Positions 1 through 8,141 of a stretch of DNA of 64,000 nt are shown piece by piece; positions within the stretch are counted from its first letter, which is position 1; the number at the start of each line of letters is the position of its first letter. Below the pieces are notes generated by a model. It ran no database searches and was not told the origin of the DNA. It was given only the letters and a program-made list of their open reading frames with translations. Location: the NCBI RefSeq assembly GCF_018130695.1, contig NZ_JAFCJX010000004.1, positions 62,001-126,000 of the forward strand. Direction: 5' to 3'. This DNA is from Bradyrhizobium jicamae. Lineage in GTDB: Bacteria > Pseudomonadota > Alphaproteobacteria > Rhizobiales > Xanthobacteraceae. The position numbers and the translations under genes were made by a program.

Positions 1-323
1 TCGATCAGGAAGGCGCCCGGCTTGCAGCGGATGTCCTTGCCGTCCTGCTCGAAGCGGATTTCGGCGAGCTCCGGCACCGTGATCAGGAAGCTCTCCTCAC
101 GCTCATTGAGGAGGTGGCGTTCATGCCGCTTGTAGAGCAGGCCGTCCGAGACGTTGCGGGAGATCGACACCGGGCCGAGCGACCAGGCGCCCAGATTGCC
201 GCGGAAGTCGTGGCCGCCAAGAAAGCGGAGGTCGAGCGAATAGTAGATGTCGGAGACGACCTGCTGCCAGAACTGGCGGCGTTGGTGGGCGGGAATGTCG
301 TTGGTCGCGAAAGTGGTCTGCAT
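1..323 (-). CDS. AraC-family transcriptional regulator, N-terminal part (cut by window edge)
   Basis: The frame is open from an ATG at 323 to the left edge with no stop, giving about 107 residues that begin MQTTFATNDI. The pattern WQQVVSDIYYSLD, then a GNLGAWSLGPVSISRN segment and a late PGAFLI turn, matches the cupin-like sensor domain found at the N-terminus of one AraC subfamily (AraC_binding_2). The DNA-binding helix-turn-helix half lies outside the window, so the family call rests on the sensor domain only. It is transcribed in the same direction as the pxp operon but separated from it by 222 bases and a perfect inverted repeat, so it is probably a separate unit. Confidence 0.75.
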   Translation of the reverse strand, partial: MQTTFATNDIPAHQRRQFWQQVVSDIYYSLDLRFLGGHDFRGNLGAWSLGPVSISRNVSDGLLYKRHERHLLNEREESFLITVPELAEIRFEQDGKDIRCKPGAFLI

Positions 324-386
324 CTTGCGCTCCGTCACTGCCGTCGACTGCTGCACTCCAGTTGCCGTCATCATCAGCTTCGCGAG

Positions 387-404
387 GACGTCAGGATGAC
401 GTCA
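387..404. promoter_or_regulatory. Repeated GACGTCA element upstream of the AraC gene
   Basis: GACGTCA occurs at 387-393 and again at 398-404, 11 bases apart (one helical turn). The same bases can also be read as an inverted repeat GACGTCA-gga-TGACGTC. The element lies about 64-80 bases upstream of the AraC start codon. A regulator site is plausible, since AraC proteins often bind direct repeats on one helix face. No binding data exist here. Confidence 0.35.
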
Positions 405-484
405 AGTCCAATAGAAGGGAAAGCTGATATTTTAGGCCGGGTTTGCCCAATTTCGATGAGGGGCAACCGCAAGGTGGACACTGC

Positions 485-530
485 GGTCGTCGACAACTTC
501 CCAGACGAATCCGGCGGGTTGTCGACGACC
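485..530. repeat. Perfect 13-bp inverted repeat beyond pxpC
   Basis: GGTCGTCGACAAC at 485-497 is exactly complementary to GTTGTCGACGACC at 518-530, with a 20-base loop. It begins 16 bases after the pxpC stop codon in the direction of transcription, so it is well placed to end or protect the operon transcript. No T-run follows on the minus strand, so it is not a textbook intrinsic terminator. Each arm also contains GTCGAC, so an operator for the adjacent AraC gene is possible. Confidence 0.4.
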
Positions 531-545
531 AGAGCAGGTCAATGT

Positions 546-1523
546 TCAGACCAGGGAACTGCGCAGCTTCGCCAGCAATCCGGCGCGATCGTGACGGGCT
601 GCAAGCGCTTCGTCCATTCCGACCTTGACGAACCTGACCGGCATGTTCGGCTGCAACTGACCGATCAGATCCATGTCGGCGGCGATCACGGTGCCGACCA
701 TGAAATAGCCGCCACCCGAGACGGCGTCACGGTGCAGCACGATCGGCTCGGTGCCTCCGGGCACCTGGATCGAGCCATAGGGATAGCAGGCATCAGTGAT
801 GTTGGAGGGATCGGAACCGGCGCCGAACGGCGGTTCGCGCGGCACGAACTCCAGCGGCTTGCCGCCCCTGAAGCGATAGCCGATCCGGTCGGCCTCGGGC
901 GCGACTTTCCAGGTGTCGGAGAAGAAGCCATTGCCGGCCTGCTCTGTGATGCGATGCCAGTAGAGGCCCGGCATCGCGCGCAACTCGGTGGGCATTCCCG
1001 CCGGCAGGCCGCGCAACTCCTTGGCGATCGTGCGGCCTTCGCTGACCGATGCCGAGCTCGTGCCAACCGGTAACTCATCGCCAGCTTCGAGCTTGCGGCC
1101 CTTGAAGCCGCCGAGCGCTCCGAGCGCGTAGGTCGAGCGCGAGCCGAGCACCAGCGGCACGTCGATGCCACCGGAGACGGCGATGTAGGCGCGCGCGCCC
1201 TGCTTCAGGAAATCGAAGGAGAGTTTCTGGCCGCGCTTCACCTGAAAACTGGTCCAGGTCTCGCGTGGCGTGCCGTCGAGCTTTGGCGGCAATTCGGCCC
1301 CCGTCACGGCAACCATGGCGTCGTCGGTGAATTCAAGCTCGGGTCCCATGAAGACGGCCTCGAGCACGGCGGCGCCTTCCTCATTGCCGACGAGCAGATT
1401 GGCGGCCGCGAGCGCATGGCGATCCATGCCGCCGGAAAGGGGAATGCCGATATGGTAATAGCCGGGACGGCCAAGATCCTGCACGGTGGTTGCAAGACCC
1501 GGCTTCAAAACCTTAATGGCCAT
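546..1523 (-). CDS. pxpC: PxpC: 5-oxoprolinase subunit C / biotin-dependent carboxyltransferase family
   Basis: The 325-residue product is full length for the KipA/PxpC family. It opens with IKVLKPGLATTVQDLGRPGY, the hallmark N-terminus, followed by the SGGMDRHALAAANLLVGN segment. PxpC with PxpB forms the complex that phosphorylates 5-oxoproline or a related lactam in the cytoplasm for ring opening by PxpA. The family is homologous to the second half of the allophanate hydrolase/urea carboxylase carboxyltransferase region. The ATG start is preceded by GAGGGGG, and the gene overlaps pxpB by 11 bases, so translation is coupled. It is the last gene of the operon. The exact lactam substrate is not visible. 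Confidence 0.88.
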   Translation of the reverse strand: MAIKVLKPGLATTVQDLGRPGYYHIGIPLSGGMDRHALAAANLLVGNEEGAAVLEAVFMGPELEFTDDAMVAVTGAELPPKLDGTPRETWTSFQVKRGQKLSFDFLKQGARAYIAVSGGIDVPLVLGSRSTYALGALGGFKGRKLEAGDELPVGTSSASVSEGRTIAKELRGLPAGMPTELRAMPGLYWHRITEQAGNGFFSDTWKVAPEADRIGYRFRGGKPLEFVPREPPFGAGSDPSNITDACYPYGSIQVPGGTEPIVLHRDAVSGGGYFMVGTVIAADMDLIGQLQPNMPVRFVKVGMDEALAARHDRAGLLAKLRSSLV

Positions 1524-2388
1524 GGAGAACCCCCTCGAGCTTGCGATTGTAGCCGTCGATGTCGCGATTGAACTCGGTCAGCGAGAACGCGACGTCGCGG
1601 ATGGTTGGCGCGAAGCGGCCGGCATCGACGTCGGCCACTGCTGCGTCATAGGCGGCACGGTCGATCGGCTTCCACTTCACGATGTCGCCTGGTCTGAACA
1701 GGCACATGAAGTCGCGGAGGTAGCTGATCTCCTGGTTCGGATCGTAGATCGGCATCGGCGTGATACCGAACATCTGGTAGCCGCCGGCACCACGCACCGA
1801 ATAGATGCAGCCGAAGCAGCCGCCATGCCCGACGGTAAGCTTGGGCGTATCCGTGCGAGGACGCAGGTATTTGGGCGCCTGAATTTGCCGCTGGCGCTCG
1901 ACCATCTGATAGAGAAAGGGCAGGCCGGCGACGAAGCCGACCATCGAGACGAACCAGGGTGCGCTTGAATGCGCCTTGATGAAGCCGTCAATGCCGTCGA
2001 GATTGTTGATGCGCGCTGCGTATTCGATGTCCGTGCCATTGGGGTCCTGGTGGCGCTCGCGGAAGCGCATCAGCGTCTCATGCGTCCAGGGATCGTTGTA
2101 GAGCACGGGGATTTCGATGATCCGCGTCTTGATCACCGGCTCGGACTTCTCGGTCGCCGTGTCGAGTCGCTTCAGCTCGGCGAGGAGATCATCGGGCTTG
2201 ATCTGATCGGGGTCGAACTTGACCTGATAGGACGCGTTGGCCGGACATATCTCGGTCACGCCCTTGATCTTGGCGTCGCGCACCGCGTTGGTGATGAAGA
2301 GGCTCTTGAAGAAAGCCTCGAGCGACATGGAATCATCGACTTCGGCGAAGATATGTTCGTCGCCGCCGAAGGAAAATCGCGTTTGCAT
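1513..2388 (-). CDS. pxpB: PxpB: 5-oxoprolinase subunit B (KipI / allophanate hydrolase subunit 1 family)
   Basis: The 291-residue protein contains the family blocks PVLYNDPWT, a FVAGLPFLYQM segment and GGCFGCIYSVRGAGGYQMFG. The last is a cysteine-bearing variant of the usual glycine-rich GGW.iGrTp region. It partners PxpC in ATP-dependent lactam cleavage. It is somewhat longer than the usual 220-240 residues, with an extended N-terminal section and a C-terminal tail after the RPGD motif, as in the subgroup found with biotin carboxylase genes. AGGAGG lies ten bases before the ATG. It sits 36 bases after the biotin carboxylase gene and overlaps pxpC. Alternative substrates such as hydantoins or other cyclic amides cannot be excluded. 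Confidence 0.85.
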   Translation of the reverse strand: MQTRFSFGGDEHIFAEVDDSMSLEAFFKSLFITNAVRDAKIKGVTEICPANASYQVKFDPDQIKPDDLLAELKRLDTATEKSEPVIKTRIIEIPVLYNDPWTHETLMRFRERHQDPNGTDIEYAARINNLDGIDGFIKAHSSAPWFVSMVGFVAGLPFLYQMVERQRQIQAPKYLRPRTDTPKLTVGHGGCFGCIYSVRGAGGYQMFGITPMPIYDPNQEISYLRDFMCLFRPGDIVKWKPIDRAAYDAAVADVDAGRFAPTIRDVAFSLTEFNRDIDGYNRKLEGVLHGH

Positions 2389-2424
2389 GGGACTACGGCC
2401 TCCTGTTGCTGACGGGGCGGGTGA

Positions 2425-3798
2425 TCATGGGACCGACGGCGCGGCCTTGGCGTGCGAAGCAAGCCAGGGTTCGAGCCAGGCGGTGTGGAAACGTCCGGCC
2501 CGCACGTCGGGATCGCGGGCAAGGGCCTGATGCAGGGGTTTTGTCGTCGCCAGGCCTTCGATGGTGAGTTCGGCGAGCGCACCCTCGAGCCGCCGGATCG
2601 CGCTCGCGCGATCCTCGGCATGGACGATCAGCTTGCCGAGCAGGCTGTCGTAGAAGGGCGGCACGGTGTAGCCGGCATAGAGCATGCTGTCGAAGCGGAC
2701 GCCGTCGCTGGAGGGGATAGCGAGCGCGCTGACCGTGCCGGGGTTCGGCATGAAGCTCTTTGCAGGATCCTCGGCGTTGATCCGCACTTCGATCGAATGG
2801 CCGCTGACACGGACCTCGTCCTGGCGGATGCTGAGCGGCTCGCCACCGGCGATCCGGATCATCTCGCGCACGAGGTCAATGCCGGTCACCATCTCGGTGA
2901 CGGGATGCTCGACCTGAATGCGGGTGTTCATCTCCAGGAAGTAGAACGCGCCGGTTCGGTCGTCATAGAGATATTCGAGCGTGCCGGCGCCGCGGTAGTT
3001 GACCGCCTTGGCAAGCGCGACCGCCGATGCGCAGAGTTGTTCGCGAACGGCCGGCGTCAGCGACGGCGAGGGGGCTTCCTCCCACACCTTTTGCCGGCGG
3101 CGCTGCAGCGAGCATTCGCGCTCGAAACAGTGGATGACGTCCTTGCCATCGCCGAGCACCTGCACCTCGATGTGCCGCGCACCCTCGACGAGCTTCTCGA
3201 CATAAAGGCCACCATCGCCGAATGCCGCCAACGCCTCGGCCTGCGCCTGCGGCATCAGATGATGGAACTCTTCAACCGTGCGCGCGATGCGGATGCCGCG
3301 GCCACCGCCGCCAGCTGCAGCCTTGATCATCACGGGAAAGCCGGTCTTTTCGACCAGTGCAAAGGCTGCTTCGGGAGACTCCAGGCGTCCCTCGCTGCCC
3401 GGAACGGTCGGGACACCCGCCGATGCCGCGGCTTCTCGCGCAGCGACCTTGTCGCCCATCAGGCGGATCGCATGCGCAGTCGGGCCGACGAAGATCAACC
3501 CCGCCACTTCGACGGCTGCGGCGAACTCGGCGTTTTCGGCGAGGAAGCCGTAGCCGGGATGAATGGCGTCGGCGCCTGTGCTCTCGGCTGCGGCCAGAAT
3601 CTTCGCCTGGTCGAGATAGGACTTGGAGGCCTGCGGCGGGCCGATCTCGACGGACTCGTCGGCAAGCTTGACCGCAAGCGAATCCTTGTCGGCCTTGCTG
3701 TAGACCTGCACGGTCGCAATTCCGAGTTCGCGCGCCGCGCGGTTGATGCGCACCGCGATCTCGCCGCGATTGGCAATGAGGAGCTTTTTGATCGTCAT
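2425..3798 (-). CDS. accC: Biotin carboxylase (AccC-type), pxp-associated
   Basis: The 457-residue product is a complete biotin carboxylase. It has an N-terminal KKLLIANRGEIAVRI domain, an ATP-grasp glycine loop KAAAGGGGRGIRIA near residue 160, the ECSLQRRRQKVWEEAPSP signature, and the catalytic EMNTRIQVEHPVTEMV segment near 290. It carboxylates biotin on a carrier protein using ATP and bicarbonate. The ATG at 3798 was chosen over an in-frame TTG six bases upstream because family members start MxIKKLLIANRGE. It lies between the carrier-protein gene and pxpB, so it probably serves the Pxp complex and not fatty-acid synthesis. This is an inference from gene order. Confidence 0.88.
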   Translation of the reverse strand: MTIKKLLIANRGEIAVRINRAARELGIATVQVYSKADKDSLAVKLADESVEIGPPQASKSYLDQAKILAAAESTGADAIHPGYGFLAENAEFAAAVEVAGLIFVGPTAHAIRLMGDKVAAREAAASAGVPTVPGSEGRLESPEAAFALVEKTGFPVMIKAAAGGGGRGIRIARTVEEFHHLMPQAQAEALAAFGDGGLYVEKLVEGARHIEVQVLGDGKDVIHCFERECSLQRRRQKVWEEAPSPSLTPAVREQLCASAVALAKAVNYRGAGTLEYLYDDRTGAFYFLEMNTRIQVEHPVTEMVTGIDLVREMIRIAGGEPLSIRQDEVRVSGHSIEVRINAEDPAKSFMPNPGTVSALAIPSSDGVRFDSMLYAGYTVPPFYDSLLGKLIVHAEDRASAIRRLEGALAELTIEGLATTKPLHQALARDPDVRAGRFHTAWLEPWLASHAKAAPSVP

Positions 3799-3814
3799 GG
3801 ACAACAGGGGACGC

Positions 3815-4057
3815 TCAAACGTCGATCTCGGCGATGGGCTGGCCGGCCATCACCGCTTCCTCGTTCTCGGCAAGGAAGCGCAGGATCTTGCCGGCAGCGC
3901 CTGCCTTGACCTCGTTAAAGGACTTCATCACCTCGATCAGGCCGATCGTATCGTCTTCGGTGATGACGTCGCCATCAGCCTTGTAGACCGGCTTGTCCGG
4001 CGCCGGCTTGCGGTAGAAGATGCCTGGTAGCGGCGAGAATATCTGCTGGGTGGCCAT
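3815..4057 (-). CDS. accB: Biotin carboxyl carrier protein, pxp-associated
   Basis: This is an 80-residue single lipoyl/biotinyl domain. It lacks the long N-terminal extension and proline-rich linker of housekeeping AccB. The biotin-accepting lysine should be Lys45 in IEVMKSFNEV, so the usual AMKM context is VMKS here. GAGGAG precedes the ATG by six bases, which fixes the start at 4057 and excludes a TTG start 45 bases upstream. The C-terminal half AEIDV is typical of the fold. It lies 16 bases before the biotin carboxylase gene and 41 bases after pxpA in the operon. Confidence 0.87.
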   Translation of the reverse strand: MATQQIFSPLPGIFYRKPAPDKPVYKADGDVITEDDTIGLIEVMKSFNEVKAGAAGKILRFLAENEEAVMAGQPIAEIDV

Positions 4058-4098
4058 GAATTGCTCCTCGTGGGTTCGTGTCGACCTTGGCCTTTTGC

Positions 4099-4827
4099 TC
4101 AAGGCGCCGTCAAATAGGGACGAACTGCCTCGCGAACAGCTTCTGCGATCGCGACGGCGTTGGGCGTGTCGGAATGAATGCAGATCGAATCGGCGCCGAC
4201 CACGATGTCGTTGCCGGCGACCGATCGGGTCTTGCCTTCATTCACGGCGCGGGTGCAGCGCGAGGCGGCATCGACCGGATCCTTGGCGTCATGCTCGCGC
4301 GTGATGATCAGGCTGCCATCGGCGTTGTAGTCGAGATCGGCGTAATATTCGGCAACGAAGGTGTGGCCGCGGCGTTCATAGACCTTCTGATGCAGCGTTC
4401 CCTTCATGCCGAGCAGCGGCACCTTGTAGACGTCAGCGGCGTCGGCGACAGCTTCCGCGATCTCCTCGTTGCGTGACGCCATGCCGTAGAGCGCGCCGTG
4501 CGGCTTGATATGGTTCAGCGGCATGCCTTCGGCGTCCAGGAACGCCTTGAGCGCACCGATCTGATAGAGCAGGCAGTTGGCAAGCTCATCGCGGTCGATC
4601 TTCATCTCGCGGCGGCCAAAGCCCTGCAGATCGGGCAGCGACGGATGCGCGCCCACCTTGACGCCATGTTTCTTGGCGAGCTGCACAGTCCTGCGCATGT
4701 GATTGAAATCCGAGGCATGAAAGCCGCAAGCGACGTTGGCGACGTCGATATGGGGCATCAGCGCCTTGTCATCGCCCATCTTGTAGAGGCCGTAGGCCTC
4801 ACCCATGTCGCAGTTAATGACGACCAT
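4099..4827 (-). CDS. pxpA: PxpA: 5-oxoprolinase subunit A (LamB/YcsF family)
   Basis: The 242-residue protein shows the LamB/YcsF pattern in order: INCDMGEAYG, ANVACGFHASD, GAHPSLPDLQGFGRRE, HIKPHGALY and ICIHSDTP. In the family this subunit hydrolyses the phosphorylated 5-oxoproline made by PxpBC, releasing glutamate. The CGFHASDFNHM block differs from the CGFHAGDP block of standard PxpA, so the substrate pocket may differ. GGGAGGA lies nine bases before the ATG. It follows the ABC binding-protein gene after a 103-base gap holding a strong hairpin, so the importer and the enzyme are probably one transcription unit. Confidence 0.85.
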   Translation of the reverse strand: MVVINCDMGEAYGLYKMGDDKALMPHIDVANVACGFHASDFNHMRRTVQLAKKHGVKVGAHPSLPDLQGFGRREMKIDRDELANCLLYQIGALKAFLDAEGMPLNHIKPHGALYGMASRNEEIAEAVADAADVYKVPLLGMKGTLHQKVYERRGHTFVAEYYADLDYNADGSLIITREHDAKDPVDAASRCTRAVNEGKTRSVAGNDIVVGADSICIHSDTPNAVAIAEAVREAVRPYLTAP

Positions 4828-4885
4828 GTCTCATTGTCCTCCCATTGTCTTTCTTCCGGTCAGGTGCGTACGATTAAGCGCCGCG

Positions 4886-4918
4886 CCGCGCGCGGGTGCG
4901 GAGGGCACTCGCGCGCGG
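4886..4918 (-). terminator. Strong intercistronic hairpin between binding-protein gene and pxpA
   Basis: Two 14-base GC-rich arms, 4886-4899 and 4905-4918, pair with a single mismatch around the loop GGAGG. The hairpin begins 12 bases after the stop of the ABC binding-protein gene and ends 58 bases before pxpA. There is no T-run, so full termination is unlikely. Such structures after binding-protein genes commonly protect the upstream message from 3' decay, giving more binding protein than enzyme. Confidence 0.55.
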
Positions 4919-4930
4919 CACATCAGTTGG

Positions 4931-6118
4931 TTACTTGGAAACGAGGTAGTCGACCGGGATCTTCTCCGAGATCGTCCACTGATCGATCACCTTCGGCTTG
5001 CCGGCCTCGGTGTCGACGATCAGATAGCGGCCCTGGTTCTGGTGATGGATGTCCTTGGTGAAGGTGCGCGGTCCGAACAGCGTGGCCTCGTCCTTCATCT
5101 TCTCGAGCTCGGCGACGACGCCGGCGGCATCGGTCGTCTTGGCGCGCTCGACCGCCTTGGCCCAGACGTCGATCAGGACGTAGCCGGGATAGACGTACTG
5201 GCTGGACGGATCGCCGCCGGTGACTTCCTTGTACTTCTTGTTGAATTCGTTGACCTTCGGGTTCGGATCGTCGCCGTAGACCGAGCCCTGCACCGGAACG
5301 TAGAAGTTCGACAGGTCGGGCACGGCGTTCAGCCAGTAGCTGCCATCCACGCCCGAGCCGTTGAGGATCATCGACTTGATGCCGGCGGCGCGGATCTGCT
5401 TGATGGCCGAGACGGCACCCGGCATCATCGTGCAGAGCATGATGGCGTCGGGCTCCTTCGGCAGGCTCTTGATGCGTGTGATCTGGGACGCGATCGAGGC
5501 GTCATCGTTCTTGAAGGTGTCGCTGCCGGCGAGCTTGGCGTCTTTCAGACGCGGCAGCATCCAGTCGAAGCCGTCGCAGATGCCCTTGTTGTAGACCGTC
5601 CAGCTGTCGAGCAGGCGGTAGAAGTTGCGGGCTTCCTTCTTGTTGTAGGCCCATTCCGCCATGGTCGCGCCCTGCACGGCGGCCAGCACCGAGGCCGAGA
5701 ACGAGAACGGACCGACGCCGGGAATGCCGGCCTTGATCGATTCCGCGCACAGGAAGAAGGAGACCTTGCCGGCCGCCTGCGCCTGCAGGGCTGCCGGGGC
5801 GCCGAAGTCGTAGTCGCAGGAGACGATGACGAGGTCCGCGCCCTGGTCGAGCACGGCAAGGCCCGCCTTGGCGCCTTCGGCCTGATCGGTCTTAGTGTCG
5901 GCGAACACGGCCTTGATCTTCTTGCCGAGCAGGCCGCCCGCCTTGTTGATCTCCTCGATACGGATCAAGGCGGCGTCCTGGGCAGGCTTGTCGTAGGCCT
6001 GCATGAAGCCGGATGCCGCGGTGGCGAATCCGACGACGATCTCGTTCGCGGCGCGGGCCGGCGTCAGCAGCAGTGCGGTCGCCCCGGCCAGCACGCCCAG
6101 TAGTTTCAAGATACGCAT
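4931..6118 (-). CDS. ABC transporter periplasmic substrate-binding protein (Leu/Ile/Val type)
   Basis: The 395-residue precursor has a Sec signal (MRILKLLGVLAGATALLL, cleavage near ARA-AN) followed by a Peripla_BP_6-type fold: IVVGFATAASG, DTKTDQAEGAKAGLAVLDQGADLVIV and ALQAQAAGKVSFFLCAE. The start at 6118 is set by GGAGGAG six bases upstream. An ATG 15 bases earlier contains that ribosome site and is rejected. It feeds the LivHM/LivFG importer encoded just upstream. Linkage to pxp genes suggests a lactam, amide or pyroglutamyl ligand, which is inference. Confidence 0.88.
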   Translation of the reverse strand: MRILKLLGVLAGATALLLTPARAANEIVVGFATAASGFMQAYDKPAQDAALIRIEEINKAGGLLGKKIKAVFADTKTDQAEGAKAGLAVLDQGADLVIVSCDYDFGAPAALQAQAAGKVSFFLCAESIKAGIPGVGPFSFSASVLAAVQGATMAEWAYNKKEARNFYRLLDSWTVYNKGICDGFDWMLPRLKDAKLAGSDTFKNDDASIASQITRIKSLPKEPDAIMLCTMMPGAVSAIKQIRAAGIKSMILNGSGVDGSYWLNAVPDLSNFYVPVQGSVYGDDPNPKVNEFNKKYKEVTGGDPSSQYVYPGYVLIDVWAKAVERAKTTDAAGVVAELEKMKDEATLFGPRTFTKDIHHQNQGRYLIVDTEAGKPKVIDQWTISEKIPVDYLVSK

Positions 6119-6147
6119 TGTCCACTCCTCCAATGATGCATCGAACT

Positions 6148-7221
6148 TCAGTTGATTTCCTTCAGCGCCGTCTGCACGGAAGGTGCGAGGCGCCGCTGAA
6201 GCGGCCAGCCGCGCCAGGAGAATTCCCGGTTGCGGGTGAGGCCGGTCGGCAGGTAGATCAGGATGATGATGGTGATGATGCCGATCGCGATCTCCTGGAC
6301 TCCGTTCGGCAGGCCGACCGTCACGCCGCCCAGGCTGACGCCCTTTTCGAGGTTGCGGAACAGCTCGATCAGCACCGACATCGCGACGACGCCGGACACC
6401 GCGCCGCTCAAGCTGTACATGCCGCCGACCACCAGCATCGACAGCGTGATGAAGGTGGTGCGCAGGTAGAACGAACCGGGATTGACGATGCTGAGGAAGT
6501 GCCCGTAGAGCGCGCCCGCCAGGCCAATGATGAAAGCGCTGACGACGAAGGCGATCAGCCGCTCGCGCACGATGTCGACGCCGGAGGCGCTCGCCGCGAC
6601 CGCCTCATCGCGCGTGGCGCGCAGCGCAAGGCCGGAGCGGGAGATCGAATAGAGGTAGGCGATCACGATCGCGACCGCGGCGCCGAGCCAGCCGATCCAG
6701 ACGTTCATCGTGGGCGGAATGCCGACGATCGAACCCTGGCCGCCGGTGACGGTGTCCCAGTTCGAATAGACATTGTTGACGACGCCGAGCAGGCCGAAAG
6801 TCGCAATCGAGGCGGCGATCCCGGAGAGGCGCATGATGATACGGCCGACGATCAGCGCAAACAGTGCGGCGAACACGCCGGAGATCGGGGTGGCGACCCA
6901 CATCGGCAGTTGCGTGTGCAGCAGCCAGCCCGGCAGGCCCTTCAGCGTGATCGACTTCATGACGGGCGGAATGGCGAGCCACGCCGTCATGTAGGCGCCG
7001 AGGCACATGAAGCTGATATGCCCGAACGACAGCAGGCCGGAATTGCCAACGAAAGCGTAGAGCCCGACCACCACCATGATGTTGATGAACATCTCGATGG
7101 CGGTGCGGTTGAAGGCCCGGCTGCCGAACGCATAGGTCAGGGCCGCCATTGCCAGCAGCACCACGATCAGCACGATCGGCGTGGTGATCGTTTGCCTGAT
7201 GACGGAGTGCGGCTTCGACAT
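6148..7221 (-). CDS. Branched-chain amino acid-type ABC transporter permease (LivM family)
   Basis: The 357-residue inner-membrane protein has about nine hydrophobic segments. The LivM signature FVGNSGLLSFGHISFMCLGAYMTAW lies near residues 57-82, and the cytoplasmic coupling region LALRATRDEAVAASASG lies near 195. It forms the membrane channel with the LivH-type partner encoded three bases upstream. The ligand is not readable from the permease. It ends about 30 bases before the binding-protein gene. Confidence 0.9.
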   Translation of the reverse strand: MSKPHSVIRQTITTPIVLIVVLLAMAALTYAFGSRAFNRTAIEMFINIMVVVGLYAFVGNSGLLSFGHISFMCLGAYMTAWLAIPPVMKSITLKGLPGWLLHTQLPMWVATPISGVFAALFALIVGRIIMRLSGIAASIATFGLLGVVNNVYSNWDTVTGGQGSIVGIPPTMNVWIGWLGAAVAIVIAYLYSISRSGLALRATRDEAVAASASGVDIVRERLIAFVVSAFIIGLAGALYGHFLSIVNPGSFYLRTTFITLSMLVVGGMYSLSGAVSGVVAMSVLIELFRNLEKGVSLGGVTVGLPNGVQEIAIGIITIIILIYLPTGLTRNREFSWRGWPLQRRLAPSVQTALKEIN

Positions 7222-7224
7222 CGA

Positions 7225-8139
7225 TCAGACTCGCTGCTTGGCGGATTTGGGCGCGAACAGGCCCTGCGGGCGCGCCAGCAGAACCACGATGACGGCGCCA
7301 TAAACGAAGGCATCACGGAACACGCGGGCGTCATGCGGCAGCGTAGCCTGGAACACGACGCTGGCGGCACCGATCAGGAAGCCGGCGGCGACCGCACCGG
7401 GCACGCTGCCCAGGCCACCGATTACGGTGGCGATAAACGCGATCAGCATGACATTGGCACCCATGCCGATGTCGGCGGTGCCGGAATTGGTGGCGAGGAT
7501 CAAGCCGATCGCCGCCGCCAGCATGCCGCTGATGGCGAAGGCGAGCAGGATGACGCCGTTGGCGCGTACGCCGAGCATGCGGGCCATCGTGAAATTGTCG
7601 GCGGCGGCGCGCATCTCCAGGCCAAAGCGGGTGCGCTTCAGGAAGAGCACGAGGACAGCCAGCACCGCGAGCGTGATGATGATGGTGACGACCTGCAGCA
7701 TCGGGATGTGCGCGCCGAGGAACTCCACCGGCAGCCCGAGATTGGGCCAGAGCGTGATCGACTTCGGGCGGCTGGAGTACAGCATCAGCAGCAGATGCCG
7801 GATCACGAAGCCGAGCGCGAAGGACGCGATCATCATGGTTGCCGGATTGGCGTTGCGGAAGCGGCGGAAGACGACCACCTCCGACAACATCGACAGCGCG
7901 GCGCCGATGAACAGCAACAACGGGATCAGGAGATAGAAGGGCAGGCGGCCGGCGAACACGATCGCAGCGGCGTCGATCGAGGGCCACAACATCGCGAATA
8001 CGCAGAAGGCGATGAAGTCGCCATGAGCGAAGTTCACCAGCCGCATGACGCCGAAGATGGCTGCGATTCCGAGCGCGCCCAGAGCATAGATGCTGCCCAG
8101 GCTCAGCGCGTCGAACAGGATTTGCAGGACGGCGGTCAT
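7225..8139 (-). CDS. Branched-chain amino acid-type ABC transporter permease (LivH family)
   Basis: The 304-residue integral membrane protein carries the LivH motif LGALGIAAIFGVMRLVNFAHGDF near residues 21-43 and the conserved late segment FIATVIGGLGSVPGA. It pairs with LivM and the two ATPases. It is spaced two bases from the LivF-type gene and three from livM, a continuous operon. Confidence 0.9.
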   Translation of the reverse strand: MTAVLQILFDALSLGSIYALGALGIAAIFGVMRLVNFAHGDFIAFCVFAMLWPSIDAAAIVFAGRLPFYLLIPLLLFIGAALSMLSEVVVFRRFRNANPATMMIASFALGFVIRHLLLMLYSSRPKSITLWPNLGLPVEFLGAHIPMLQVVTIIITLAVLAVLVLFLKRTRFGLEMRAAADNFTMARMLGVRANGVILLAFAISGMLAAAIGLILATNSGTADIGMGANVMLIAFIATVIGGLGSVPGAVAAGFLIGAASVVFQATLPHDARVFRDAFVYGAVIVVLLARPQGLFAPKSAKQRV

Positions 8140-8141
8140 GC

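Noticed and set aside
2425..4057. Housekeeping acetyl-CoA carboxylase accBC for fatty-acid synthesis
   Set aside because: The carrier is a bare 80-residue domain with an atypical VMKS motif and both genes are enclosed by pxp genes.
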